NCBI RefSeq assembly: GCF_018143015.1 | Contig: NC_054751.1 | Coordinates: 29,217,783 to 29,281,782, forward strand | DNA from: Lytechinus variegatus | Lineage: Eukaryota; Echinodermata; Echinoidea; Temnopleuroida; Toxopneustidae | DNA length: 64,000 nucleotides | Direction: 5' to 3' | Shown here: in pieces, positions 13,301-22,200 of the stretch | How positions within the stretch are numbered: the stretch's first letter is position 1 | Layout: the number at the start of each line of letters is the position of its first letter | Translations under genes and position numbers: made by a program | Notes under the pieces: model-generated | The model's database searches: none | Seen by the model: only the letters and a program-made list of their open reading frames with translations | What the model was told of the DNA's origin: nothing

Positions 13301-16172
13301 ACTTCTCAGTGCTCAAATCTCTTTCAGGATTATCCACCTCTGGCCCATCATCAAACTTGGCATCCATGTCTTCACAGGGCATGAATGTATTTCCTCGTTG
13401 ATCTGCAGGAAGTTGTGATAGGTCAAAAATATGAATGCCATGAGATCTCATGTGACCACAAAGTTGCCTTTCACTACGGTAAGACATCTTGCAGAGATGA
13501 CACTTGTAAGGCCGGCCAATGAACCTTTGCCTCTTTGGATCCCATCCACTTTGAAGTTGCCTGCCCAAGAGAGAAATTTCCTTTCCCATTCTGCGTCTCC
13601 TAATTGAAGAAAGGGCACGTGTTCTACCTCTTTTATTTGCTCCAACTGAGAATACTATCTTGCGGGCACTCTGCATATTATGTGCTGGTTTCAAGCGATC
13701 CTTGGGGGGCCTTCCTCTTTTTTTGAGTGACTGAGAGTCTGGCAACGTAGATTCCTCTGATTTCTGCACTTCATGATTTAGATGGTCTTGAATGTCCTTT
13801 TCTCTAGCTGCATTTACATCTACTGGACTTAACTTGACAGAGCATTTCTGGGGCATGACATCTCCTGGTGTGAGAGCAGATTGTTCCTCAGTTTTCACTG
13901 TCTTAGAAGTACGTCTCTGTTTTCTGCTAAGTCTGACAGAGTTCAAAGGTAAGTTGTATCCCACTACAATTTTCCCATGTGGACATTGCACCAGAGAATT
14001 TTCACCTCGCTTTGGTCTTCCCCTTTTCCTCTTCTTGAAAACCTCACAGAATTTACAACCATCTACTCTTTCTTCTGTGAACGAATCTGATCCAGGAGGC
14101 ATGATGGAGTGCACCTTCATGAGGTGCTTCCTCACCCTGTGCCGTGAGGCAAAGACAAGCTGGCAATGGATGCATTTGAAGTATAGATTACGGACCCGGT
14201 AACTGTTCCCGGTAGCTGAACCATTGGATTCGTTGGGATCAACATTCTCATCTGTTTTAATTGACACTGTTTGGTCTGTTGGTCCAGAGGTTTCACTGGA
14301 AGATGGTCCTACAAAGGATGACATTTGATCAGATGCTTCTTCTTTGATTCTGACTGAACTTCTTTGGTGAACAGATTTTCCAAACTTCCATTTAGTGGAG
14401 TGGATACCCATGTGACCATTCCGAGCTCGCAATGAATGGAATGTTTTGAAGCAAATACTACATTTAAATGGTCCTTTCCTTTTTCCAAGGACTACCGTCT
14501 GTTCTATGTTTGAAATTCCTGTACGGCCATTATCAACTGATGAGTTTTCACCATTACTGTGTGCAAAACTCCCAAGCCTTTTAACGCCTTTGCTCCTTGG
14601 ATGGACTTCCTTTGCATGGGTTGTCATATGGGCACTGAGTTTTATCTGAGACACAAACCTCTTAGAGCAAATTTCACACTGGAATTGTCCTTGAGAACCA
14701 GGGCTTTTACTGGACTTATTCCTCCAGTAAATATTTTTCTTCTTTGATTGTTTACGTTTGTGTACCATCATATGTCCTCGTAACTTGAGGGAGGTTCGAA
14801 ACACCTTGGAACAAAGAGTGCAAGGAAAACTGTCTTGTGTCTCTCCAGAAAGATGTGAAAATGAAGTTTGTCTTTCAGGAACTAGGTGGATATTTGAGTT
14901 TTTCTTCTTTTTTCCACTTTTATCCAAGATATTTCCCGAGGTCTTTGCAGAAGAAAGTCTGCTTTCATGTGTATTAGACCTATCTTTAGGCCATCTTCCA
15001 GAGAGAAGGTTTATTGGATCGTTGATATGCCAGCGAAGGTGCCCTCTCAACTGATTTCTGTTCTTAAAAGTTCTGTGACATCTTGGGCATGGAACAACAT
15101 CTGACAAGCTGGAGAACTTCTTTGTCTTTGCTGCATATTTGTCATGGTCTTTCTGCTTCTTGTTAGGTATTGAGTAGAAGTCTTCACTGAGTTTTGTTCC
15201 CTGAGAAATATGAGGATCTTGACAGGGAACATCTGGTTCTACACGTTCTGCGAGCCTATGGCACAGACTGTTCAAGGCATGTGATGATGCAGGGCCCAAG
15301 AATCCATGTTGCTTCTTGCTGAAAGCAGTCTTCATATTTTGATCTGGTGGATGGGATTGAGCAAAACTGGTTGGTAGATCCCCCTTGGTCATCACTGGGC
15401 CCATTCTGGGAGTCATGTCCATCATTCTTGCCTCCATTGCATCATAATCATGGTGAGGTGGGGATGAACCTACGACGGGAGTCTCTGACAGAATTGGAGG
15501 CTCTGGAGAATGGCTGCCATCGCTGCATGCTTCAAAAGGTGATGTATTGTAGATCTGGCCATTTCGGTAAGAGTTCATTTGGTCTAGGCCAGGCATCAGG
15601 CAAAACGAATCCAAGTATGATGAACTCAATCTCATTTTTGTGGATGATACATCAGCTCTGGGGTCTTTGCTTGATTTACCACTTTCCCCTACAGGTTGTA
15701 ACCCAAGATATTTCATTAGCATTGAACGATTCTGGGTGTTTTCAACAGTTTCCTCAGGTTTGGGAACATAAGGTAAGGGTCCATCTTTATCTTCCTGTCC
15801 ATTTTTCATGGCGCAATCAGATTGATCTGAGTTAGTAGGGCTCTCTGGAAGAACTGATGATTCACTTAAATCCACTTCAATCGTTTCTTGGCAAGATGTG
15901 GTGCACTTCTGAATGTTATTGTTAACTGAATCTTCAACGCTTGATGAGCATTTGTTATCTATTTTTATTTGCATATTTTCTTGAGATGGAAGACTTAAGT
16001 TCGGAGATGAAGGCAGGGACTCCTGCTTGCTGTTTTGTCCATTTGGTGTAACGTTTGCTGTCAAACAGGTATTGGCACTTTGGCTGGAAGATATCGTGGA
16101 AGACAATTTTGTTTCATCTAAATGAAGATCATACTCCTCTTTCTTGCAATGAATGAGTTGCTCATCCTTGAT
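7320..16172 (-). CDS. Giant C2H2 zinc-finger protein, last coding exon (2950 codons + stop)
   Basis: This exon encodes residues 199-3148 of the spliced protein. It begins after a consensus acceptor (pyrimidine-rich stretch then TTTCAG at 16173-16178) and ends at TAA (7320-7322) after ...WPE. The frame is open for 8.85 kb. I count about 31 C2H2 fingers (C-x2-C-x12-H-x3-5-H). Isolated fingers lie near residues 556, 645, 694, 766, 862, 1086, 1368, 1447, 1602, 1715, 1839, 1908, 1964, 2035, 2214, 2389, 2416 and 2472, and one near 1179 ends with Cys. Clusters follow near 2693-2831 (5), 2880-3061 (6) and one at 3119. Many of the isolated fingers end GHM-x2-H. AT-hook-like RKRGRPKR (~912) and KKRGRPPK (~1015) occur. 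EALDLT and EALDLS (~2540-2558) resemble CtBP-binding PxDLS motifs. Residues ~2165-2375 are Pro/Met-rich and a Lys-rich patch lies near 2830. A nuclear DNA-binding regulator is inferred. No specific orthologue is assigned. Confidence 0.95.
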   Translation of the reverse strand: MKDEQLIHCKKEEYDLHLDETKLSSTISSSQSANTCLTANVTPNGQNSKQESLPSSPNLSLPSQENMQIKIDNKCSSSVEDSVNNNIQKCTTSCQETIEVDLSESSVLPESPTNSDQSDCAMKNGQEDKDGPLPYVPKPEETVENTQNRSMLMKYLGLQPVGESGKSSKDPRADVSSTKMRLSSSYLDSFCLMPGLDQMNSYRNGQIYNTSPFEACSDGSHSPEPPILSETPVVGSSPPHHDYDAMEARMMDMTPRMGPVMTKGDLPTSFAQSHPPDQNMKTAFSKKQHGFLGPASSHALNSLCHRLAERVEPDVPCQDPHISQGTKLSEDFYSIPNKKQKDHDKYAAKTKKFSSLSDVVPCPRCHRTFKNRNQLRGHLRWHINDPINLLSGRWPKDRSNTHESRLSSAKTSGNILDKSGKKKKNSNIHLVPERQTSFSHLSGETQDSFPCTLCSKVFRTSLKLRGHMMVHKRKQSKKKNIYWRNKSSKSPGSQGQFQCEICSKRFVSQIKLSAHMTTHAKEVHPRSKGVKRLGSFAHSNGENSSVDNGRTGISNIEQTVVLGKRKGPFKCSICFKTFHSLRARNGHMGIHSTKWKFGKSVHQRSSVRIKEEASDQMSSFVGPSSSETSGPTDQTVSIKTDENVDPNESNGSATGNSYRVRNLYFKCIHCQLVFASRHRVRKHLMKVHSIMPPGSDSFTEERVDGCKFCEVFKKRKRGRPKRGENSLVQCPHGKIVVGYNLPLNSVRLSRKQRRTSKTVKTEEQSALTPGDVMPQKCSVKLSPVDVNAAREKDIQDHLNHEVQKSEESTLPDSQSLKKRGRPPKDRLKPAHNMQSARKIVFSVGANKRGRTRALSSIRRRRMGKEISLLGRQLQSGWDPKRQRFIGRPYKCHLCKMSYRSERQLCGHMRSHGIHIFDLSQLPADQRGNTFMPCEDMDAKFDDGPEVDNPERDLSTEKSESQTATPSTEPDLEMTTGENGVGGICGVCKKEFDSDNMFHQHLLGRYNKKCRQEWMKHTFGFGTKNKAHHALEQDIVDDHGTVDSKDEQSSGNLYVIDKINMETFKGSGIFSNLQQNVNDKIENVLQREKLVNNCSKSLENPERRDKEQPPPVSTQSDSGLASSFSPKKGSVLNAVINRLTQSSKPSDAVLRNTPSYSPSKPKRSRKGSQKQIFTCNICNKVFDKKQKLSVHAMIHRLKVATVMDHIENASQRNGSGISTLPIGEDQEPAQNQEVNDSLVNTESVAPMHFMYTCPDCPKQFTSNLKFTSHLKMHGKSTMSKSPKRDTSLTCSQNSKAEHPADSYKADCSGSPLEPASNIEKLPSEEVSSATKSDISARKEYHSNESTFDLPEQPSSDDTTKTVASVQDVPIKEDLNTDREKSQAEKQKLISRPRLLLKINPTTLQRLYDCPDCFKSFKSRRHLAHHQRIHSEEKLSNSHLQENTTPQPEVCSTLSTKNDHSSPDQSELVSDSFEERTGSTEFGFQDGDQAIGIANPEPVPLENISASAKNSMEGHPPEKNVPCKICDKVMKKSQLGGHMKSHTKELLSRKFNGPDHGSAFDKKRFSSSASAKRFMDREIISGVDLYRSVSRNAEPSLAKSFTGTVHDIATIDNLDKEEAEYGSSTAIMENYVEELTDREQEKQHHTCHICDIKFDTYQQLCQHLKMHVVKKPSFSVSTVAQEVNGVPSTNMVEKEVSFIESSKQTFARPKIYPCEICGIPFSSFRQFRVHISQTHGGKYQYRLMLQQKEAAKAGAFLKEPDTINKTHPHKCDVCGRRFKRLALLIFHLNKLHKGWKQRLCMMNVRSRPRPPQTAVQKMPGTNAPNGQSASGDPAVNPADLPFTCELCGKSFKMKVQLCGHMKTHGRVGHSPIKISPLAMKGKYTLRKSRKPDFRLSDEWILDMDDEQMKYENSMALQQIPTGQSIVDQPSNMKSPPNASMYNAPMYAAKPVASSMVGTPKVIPGLAEHSDQYRMPMSSPEMPMTPPALDLKIPVAPPPPEPSKFITIQMEPVLQQMLHRCLLCHSYFSSQESAVLHCKEVHFKKKPKVFHAADSAQIPSHPLGQDYHMSGAAQELGPHSSQHSPAVCPGIPPVSPSLQPPVPQRMHCPPPMASQISPRNQSPTPSISKMKSPGFDRMNVPPSRFQERSCNPPVHPFSGPMPKAAPTSTPSAKTISQTPFNEMLYRVEMLEGQTRYVCNTCKSTFLHYNFLMSHLAEHNHLAYTCLQCGYATYSERDYQLHCQLHDGQISKKIRRVRPKPPGYASNADKGPAPRAVATCHICQRSFVNMKGLKAHMVLHSANYNSISERRNESKKLPRNIIVPLTCFNEVASEPLSLVKPTEEQTEALDLTVKPVEEALDLSMGPRNFSDQAESPDVESSIDMTVSSIPDESPAISLPDVCQVMQPLEVPEEPTSSPTPSPTEKLTHVRKPKNSIRLVGAIDVDVASLENKYSVVTDLMDTDSDISPDVPLSAGQESPARSGEGESELDGKSPKKTRNYKCTMCQYATDFKDSMERHEQKHRKFRTLACHQCSYRTPEKRLMLRHVLTIHEKQKPYQCKLCSYSSAYKHHLKRHHTKRHQQPLLTCNLCEFTTDDVDKLKSHSASHPEPKVYQCKLCPMVFNSGKLFRAHKQIVHHKKKKSKKSSRDKHHSSSRVVESSESTTEGKETETLATSEETTEPVALKYPCNLCKYQTDDQNELTIHLMEKHFSNQIKEGLGDVCSTAQCPQCGYLTGKEQMKAHMQIHDIGEHFNCDQCLFKACTQEEVDEHVKQKHKVKLAPTLTCKMCNMRFWNAEDMKQHTEMHLKDTSISVKNPFLCNLCPLKLMNRRDALRHLQLHTDRYPFKCRHCVFSCFTKASIQRHLAIHRHANKPKSLGAIRKNGRKTHSMGASGSSGSESDVQKSQRKSHSSKFSTFGPVANRLPIYQCRFCSHNFRVAEDWQRHERRHHMIWPE

Positions 16173-17625
16173 CTGAAATGACAAGTGACAAAAAATATGA
16201 AGGGAATTAACTGACATGCCCCGTCAACATAAATCCTAAACAGTGAAAACAAACGCATGTCAAATTATCTATGAGCTTTAGAATTTCTGAATAGCAGTCT
16301 GCATGAATCAATGGGCTTATCCTGCACATTCATATCCATTTTTCAGTAACTAAATTGCAGTTACAATTTAAGAATTCTCTCACATGAAATTGAAGCACAT
16401 CCCATACTTTCTTTGAGTAACTTATTTTTCTTTTAAGTGTTGATTGTATTATATGTTTTTGTCACACTGATAGAAAGAGAATTACTTTCGGAGCTTTTCT
16501 TTTATAAGGCATGCCCAGGACCAAAATCCAATTTAAACCAGTTGGATTTCCAACTGGTTTCAATCGGTTTTAACTGGAATTTAACAATTTCCAGTTGAAA
16601 CCAATTGAAACCATCGCTAGAGGCTATTCATTTGTCACGCAATCTACTATGGTCAACAAGGAAATTCGTAATCACTCTCGCAAAAAGTGTTCACTGGCTT
16701 TCTAGGAAATTCGTGATCACTCTCAAAAAGTGTTCACTAGCTTACAAGTTCACGAGCTTTCGAGTGCCGCTGCAACTCTTTATCAAATGAGTTTTATTCA
16801 TGAAAATTGCAGGATGTGTATATCTCGCTTTAAACGAACAATGAAAACTCTATTGACTTGAACACTGGATTTTGATGTCCCATGTGTGCGCGTAGCACGA
16901 GTGTTGAAACCAGTTGGGAAATTGGAAATCCTAACTGGAACCAGTTGGGCAACTGGAAATCCTAACTGGAACCAGTTGGGTAAATGGATATGACTTCCAA
17001 CTGGAAATGATTTCTAACTGGAACCAGTCGGGTAACTGGAAATCCTAACTGGAACCAGTTGGGCAATTGGAAATCCTAACTGGAACCAGATGATAAATGA
17101 TAAAGAGTTGCAGCGGCACTCGAAAGCTCGTGAACTTGTAAGCTAGTAAACACTTTTTGCGAGAGTGATCACGAATTTCCTAGAAAGCCAGTGAACACTT
17201 TTTGCAAGAGTGATCACGAATTTCCTTGTTGACCATAGTAGATTGCGTGACAAATGAATACCCTCTAACGATTATTTCAAATGCATCTTAAAAAGTATCA
17301 AATTTCATTTCATATATTACCAGTATCGGTATCTATTTAAACAAAGAATCTCATGAAACATTTAATCATTGCCATCAGTATCAGATAATTAATAACTTGA
17401 TGAATGAATACAACACAATAATTATCATTCAGTCTCTTACTAGCTTTTACATTTCTACAATGAGTAAGTCATACATTGTATACTTGGTCAAAGGTAATTT
17501 ACATGTATAGTGATTATGATTGGAATGACAGTGAGGTTTTGTCTAATGATGATTGATGTCCAGAGCTTGGCTCTGAATGGAAATAGAGATTTCTATGGAA
17601 ATGCAGTTTGTCATGTCATACTTAC
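16173..17625 (-). other. Phase-0 intron of the zinc-finger gene (1453 bp)
   Basis: Bounded by GTAAGT at the donor and TTTCAG at the acceptor, and dividing the frame between codons. Nearly half of it is occupied by a foldback repeat, annotated separately. No coding sequence is seen inside. Confidence 0.85.
16613..17272. mobile_element. Foldback element with ~174 bp inverted arms inside the intron
   Basis: The left arm (16613-16785, beginning ATCGCTAGAGG) is the near-perfect reverse complement of the right arm (17098-17272, ending CCTCTAACGAT). The arms contain TTTGTCACGCAATCTACTAT and its complement and an internally repeated GTGATCAC segment. Between the arms lies a 31 bp tandem repeat (core GGAACCAGTTGGGCAACTGG, about 16900-17090) that itself contains CCAGTTGG/CCAACTGG inversions. 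There is no ORF. This architecture fits a non-autonomous foldback or MITE-type DNA element. The intron RNA could form a very long hairpin. Confidence 0.85.
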
Positions 17626-18219
17626 ATCGGCAGATTCATCTTTCAGTGGGATAGCTGTGATTTTGGTTGGAGCATCTCCAGGGGTGGTTTGGTCCTTGAC
17701 CTCATTCATGATGATACTTTTTGCTGAAACATTGTTGGGGATTTCTTCTGCAGCATTGGCTTCGGTGTGGTCCTTGAGATTCTGTTGACTGTCACAGTTC
17801 TCTTGGTCTTGCAGTGGCTGAGGGTCTTCCGCACATACTTTGGTATCATCTAGAGAAAGAGGAATTGCCTTGTTCTCTTCTTTGGTGGATTCTATCCCCT
17901 GGCCCAATGGCTGCTGATCCTGAACTGCTTTGGCTACATCATTGGTGGTCTCAGAGCAATCAGCTTCAAGTTCTTGTCTCGTTTCATGAGACAATGAGGT
18001 GTCTTTGGAGTCCTCTGTCAGTCCATTCTTCGAAGCTTCTGAAACTTCTTTTGGCTTTACATTCTCTTCATCGGGACCTCTGTCCTTGGTGCGGGTTTCC
18101 TCAGATGATGACAATGTGGTACCCTCAATTACAGACTTGGCTTCATCAAAGAGCAGTACAGGTTTCTCTTCTGCAGCACTTCCTGTGCCACCTTCATTAT
18201 GGTCACTGTTGCCATCCAT
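17626..18219 (-). CDS. Same zinc-finger gene, first visible coding exon (198 codons)
   Basis: An acidic, Ser/Thr/Glu-rich segment begins MDGNSDHNEGGTG and ends DESAD, followed immediately by a perfect donor GTAAGT (17620-17625 on the minus strand). Its length is exactly 594 nt, so it joins the 8.85 kb exon in phase 0 (SAD|IKDEQL). No fingers or other domains are visible; it looks like a disordered N-terminal tail. The ATG has A at -3 and G at +4. The frame stays open for 21 more codons upstream to the acceptor at 18285-18287, so the true start could lie in an earlier exon, although this ATG is the best visible choice. A tiny out-of-frame upstream ORF (Met-Cys-Arg-stop, 18248-18259) precedes it and might modulate translation if it is in the mRNA. 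The junction is seen in the sequence; co-transcription is inferred from the splice signals. Confidence 0.85.
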
Positions 18220-18284
18220 CGTGGTGAGATGTGATGATAGAATCCCCTTATCTGCACATTGTTTCTTTCCTCTCCAAAAGCCAC

Positions 18285-18287
18285 CTG
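18285..18287 (-). other. Splice acceptor upstream of the first coding exon
   Basis: On the minus strand the sequence reads TTTCTACTCTTAAACAG then GTGGC. The AG closes a pyrimidine-rich tract 65 nt before the ATG at 18219. The exon therefore continues to 18284 with a 5' leader, and at least one further exon lies at higher coordinates. The partner donor is not identified with certainty; candidates are given for the 38.8-39.5 kb region. Confidence 0.6.
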
Positions 18288-18695
18288 TTTAAGAGTAGAA
18301 ATCAATTGACATTTTATTACTCTACCATTTAATAATCACGGCAAAGAATTTCTCAAATGATTGTTAAAGAACATGTTGAGCATTATTAAGTACCAATTCT
18401 AAATAAACAGTTTGAATCAGGTTGTAAAGTTCTTCCTACCAGAAAAAAAATCAAAGTTCAATGCGTTTGGCTTTTCATGTGGCATAATCTTTTTTTCTGT
18501 TTGCACTTTTCAAAGTAGGATTCATTATCATAAGTAGTCTAAAATGTGATGTAGATTCAATAACATTTTAAATTCCTTTTGTTAATTTAGCACAATGAAT
18601 TTATGTTCATAAATAACCTGCTTCTTTTTAAAGTTTCTATTGTCACATTGTGCATTGACTAAGCCCTATTAAATTTGATGATCTTCAATAAATTC

Positions 18696-19262
18696 ATACC
18701 CCTTTCAAATTGCGCTTTTCACTGGCGAAGTTTGCCAGCGAAGGGGAAAGTGTCCAGTATGAAAGGTAACTTTAAAGGTGAAAAGGCCAGTATGAAAGCA
18801 AACCGGAGAACTTCTCCTCTTTAATGACGTCAGAGGTCATTTTTTTTTCTCTCACGAAGTCCCCTGTACTGAGATTCTGCGCGCGATAGTTGCAAGCTCA
18901 GCTGATTGCTATGGCCAAGTAGATACCCTTGAACTTTTTTTTTCTACTAACAATATTTATCAAAAAGCAATTTTTACATGTATAAAATGTGCTAAAATAT
19001 AAAAACAAAGTGATATTGCTTGTTTTTCTTGTAATACTTCCAAAATATGTTGTAATTTATTTTTGTATACCTACATGTATTGTAATAGGTAAGAAGTAAT
19101 GTTTACAATTTTCTTTTGTTTGTTCTACAATTGCTCATTGACTTTTGCCGGGGAAGAAATGTCAGTGCGAAAGGGTACATTTTTTCTTCGCCTGGGAAGT
19201 GAGGAATGCGAGGCGGAGAAGTTCGCCAGTGAAAAATGAAGAGGGCAGTATGAAAGGGGTAT
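18696..19262. mobile_element. Inverted-repeat DNA element (~567 bp)
   Basis: The left end reads ATACCCCTTTCA followed shortly by TTTTCACTGGCGAA. The right end reads TTCGCCAGTGAAAA and then TGAAAGGGGTAT. There is no long ORF in the interior. It sits about 410 bp upstream of the acceptor of the first coding exon, so it is probably intronic. The ends resemble those of the element at 26846-27257. Confidence 0.75.
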
Positions 19263-22200
19263 TACAGTGCAACCACACCTTAGTACAGTCACACGAGTCA
19301 TGCATCTGGTATGAATTAAAAGTCATTTTATAGCTCAATGTGCATTTCTCATTATCACTCCATGTGAATCCACTATCATATCATCAATAAATCTGTATTA
19401 GTTCAATGTACACACTTGAGTCTAAAGGTGCAGTTGCACTAATTTAACTGACTCCAAGAATTACAAGAAAATCATCAGAACTAATGTCACACGAATCCCT
19501 TTTCTAGAGAGTGGAACTAGGGTTTGAATATGTTTGGAGTATAAAATATCAAATATAACAATCAAAGCTTCAAGTAATAAAAAAAACACAGTGATTTTAA
19601 GAAAAGAAATATTAAATAATTTCTTACTATTAATACCTATTAATACAAAGTAAATATTGAAAATAGTTAAGTATTGATTTGCTTCATAAAAATTCCTGTT
19701 TGTAATCTACAAGTACATCTGAAACAGTTAATCAAATCTTGTGGTGGGTTTAGAGTATTGTATGTAGTCGATACAATGCTATTCATACAGAGTGCATAGT
19801 AGATGCATAGCTCATCCTGAAATGGAATTAAAAAAACAAAAAACATTGTCAATGAATGCATTACGAGTTGCAAACATAGACTCTGATTTTACCACAGGAA
19901 ATTGCGTTACTCGTTTTCACAGTCTGATAATTCCCTAATTGTTGAAGTGATAATGCATTGTCGAATGCTAATGCATTGTTTCAATGCTAGGATGTACACA
20001 TACATGGACATAGGCTTATGAGTGTACAAGTCATATCTGTAATGGATATTCCATAAAGATAAAAGGCAGGAAGGGTTCCACCCATGAGGCAAATAGATAA
20101 TATTCATGTTTTAAACTTTACTTTGAGAATAAATCAATATGCCAGATTTATTTCCTTGCAATGATAAACCCCTACTTTTTCCTGTTATCTGGTATTCAAT
20201 TGTTTTGACTATAGATCTGTTGTTTGGAATGAAAATTCCCTTTGTAGAAGAGAATAAATGTATTGTCAAAATTATCATATTGCTGATGCTCCCCCCCCCC
20301 CCTTTGAGAGGCACAAAAATATTTTGAGGGGAATATGTCATGCATACACCCGTGAGGACCTTACTTGCTGGGCAAATTTTCCTTAACAAAATCCCCCCCC
20401 CTCAAGAAAATCCTGGATCTGCCCCCCGTTTTTGATCATCATCTAAAATTCAAATATTACGAGAACTACATGTGCAATGTACATGTAGCAGTGTAAAAGG
20501 GTTTTTTTCATAAAAGGGAAGCAAAGCCAGTATCACATTACTCATTTCTAGAATGTATTCTGATCCTAGACCACATGGAAAAATAACAATGACACAAAGA
20601 TAGTAATTTTAGAGACCAAGTCATGATTGGACCAGATGATTATTATGGCAAAAGAATGGGATTGAAAGCAGACCAAATGGATTTAATCACATTTATTTAA
20701 ATAAGAATCTTGGAATTGGATGAAATTGTGTTAGTCCAATTAGTGGCTAATGGATTAAACTACAACGGATTTACATCAGAATCAGAGAATTAGACCAAAT
20801 GACTATGAATTATATATCCATGAGCTTGCAATGAATTTCATCTTTATAATTCAGTGTACAGTGTCAGTACTTACTTCAGTTCACTTTGCATGGGTACATG
20901 CAGTGAAGCTAGCACCACTTCAACACCTGATCACTCCATTGTAAGGCACTTTATGGTATCTAATTAAGAAAAGGATGAAAATAAAAAAAGAAATTATGTT
21001 TATAATCTATGTTTCTTTTTTAATTAATTCAAGAGAAATCCCTTCATAGAGACTGGTAATCAAAAGGCACAATAAACACATACTGTACATAGCACACCCA
21101 AGATACTTGAAGACTTATGGTAGAAAGCCTTTCGGGGCTTTTTTCTTAAAGAAACAGCACAATTATGCTAACTCCACAGTAAAAGTCTCCCTGTCCAATC
21201 AAAATAAAGGTTTCCATAGTAAATAACAAAATGGAAAAACCGATTCTACATGTAATTGTTAATGAATCACTTATTACATATCAATTTTATTCATTCATTT
21301 ATTTTTTTTTATTATTATTATTATTTTTCTTTCTCTCTTTTTTAACCGCACGTATGTAGAATAGATCTTAATTCCACAGCATTGCACATACTCCTACACA
21401 ATTTTACAAGTACAATGATACACCAACCTGGTGGACTGTACTTTAATGGATGATGATGATGATGTTGAATTTATTAATTTATTTCAAAATATAAAACTTA
21501 TTTATAACATGTTTTTATTCAGTGATTATAAAAACAAATGGTCAACCATTTGTTCGTGTAAAATATCTGTCTGTTAGAGTATGTGTATGTAGAGTGTGCA
21601 ATCCACAATATGTTATTCTAGACGCTGGTTCTGCATATATCCAAACAGGATACATGTACATACACACCAAGTATAAAAACCTTTAAAACAATACGGGACA
21701 TGAAGACGTTTTAACCGCTCTCGCCTCTCAATCATTACATCATCACGCACAAATACCACATTACAGGAAGCTTCACAAGGCAAAAAAGGGGAAGAAGTTC
21801 ACTTTAAAAATCTAATGACTTTCTGCATGACAAAGAAATATTCTGTTGAAGTTTAAATATAATCATGGAGGTAGAACTCCATGGTATAATGTAATCAATT
21901 GTACATACTGTAACTTTGCCTAAAATCATACCACAGACAGGAAGCAACACAAGGCAAAAAAAGGGGGGAAGTTCACTTTAAAAATCTAATGACTTTCTGC
22001 ATGACATAAAAATAATCTGTTGAAGTTATAATGTACATGTTATTGTACATACTTTTCCGAATCTTTTCGAACCAAAAAAATCTTTCGACCTTGAAGAATA
22101 TTTCTCGCAAAATTTGATTTGAGCTGATGAAGGCAGACTTGCACATGAATGCAAGAGCCTGTAGCAAGGTTTATACATGGACTGAGTGTACATGTAAGAA

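Noticed and set aside
16173..16217. ATG and 15 codons extending the large exon upstream
   Set aside because: They overlap the intron 3' end: the TTTCAG acceptor and the matching phase-0 donor at 17625 show that these codons are intronic.
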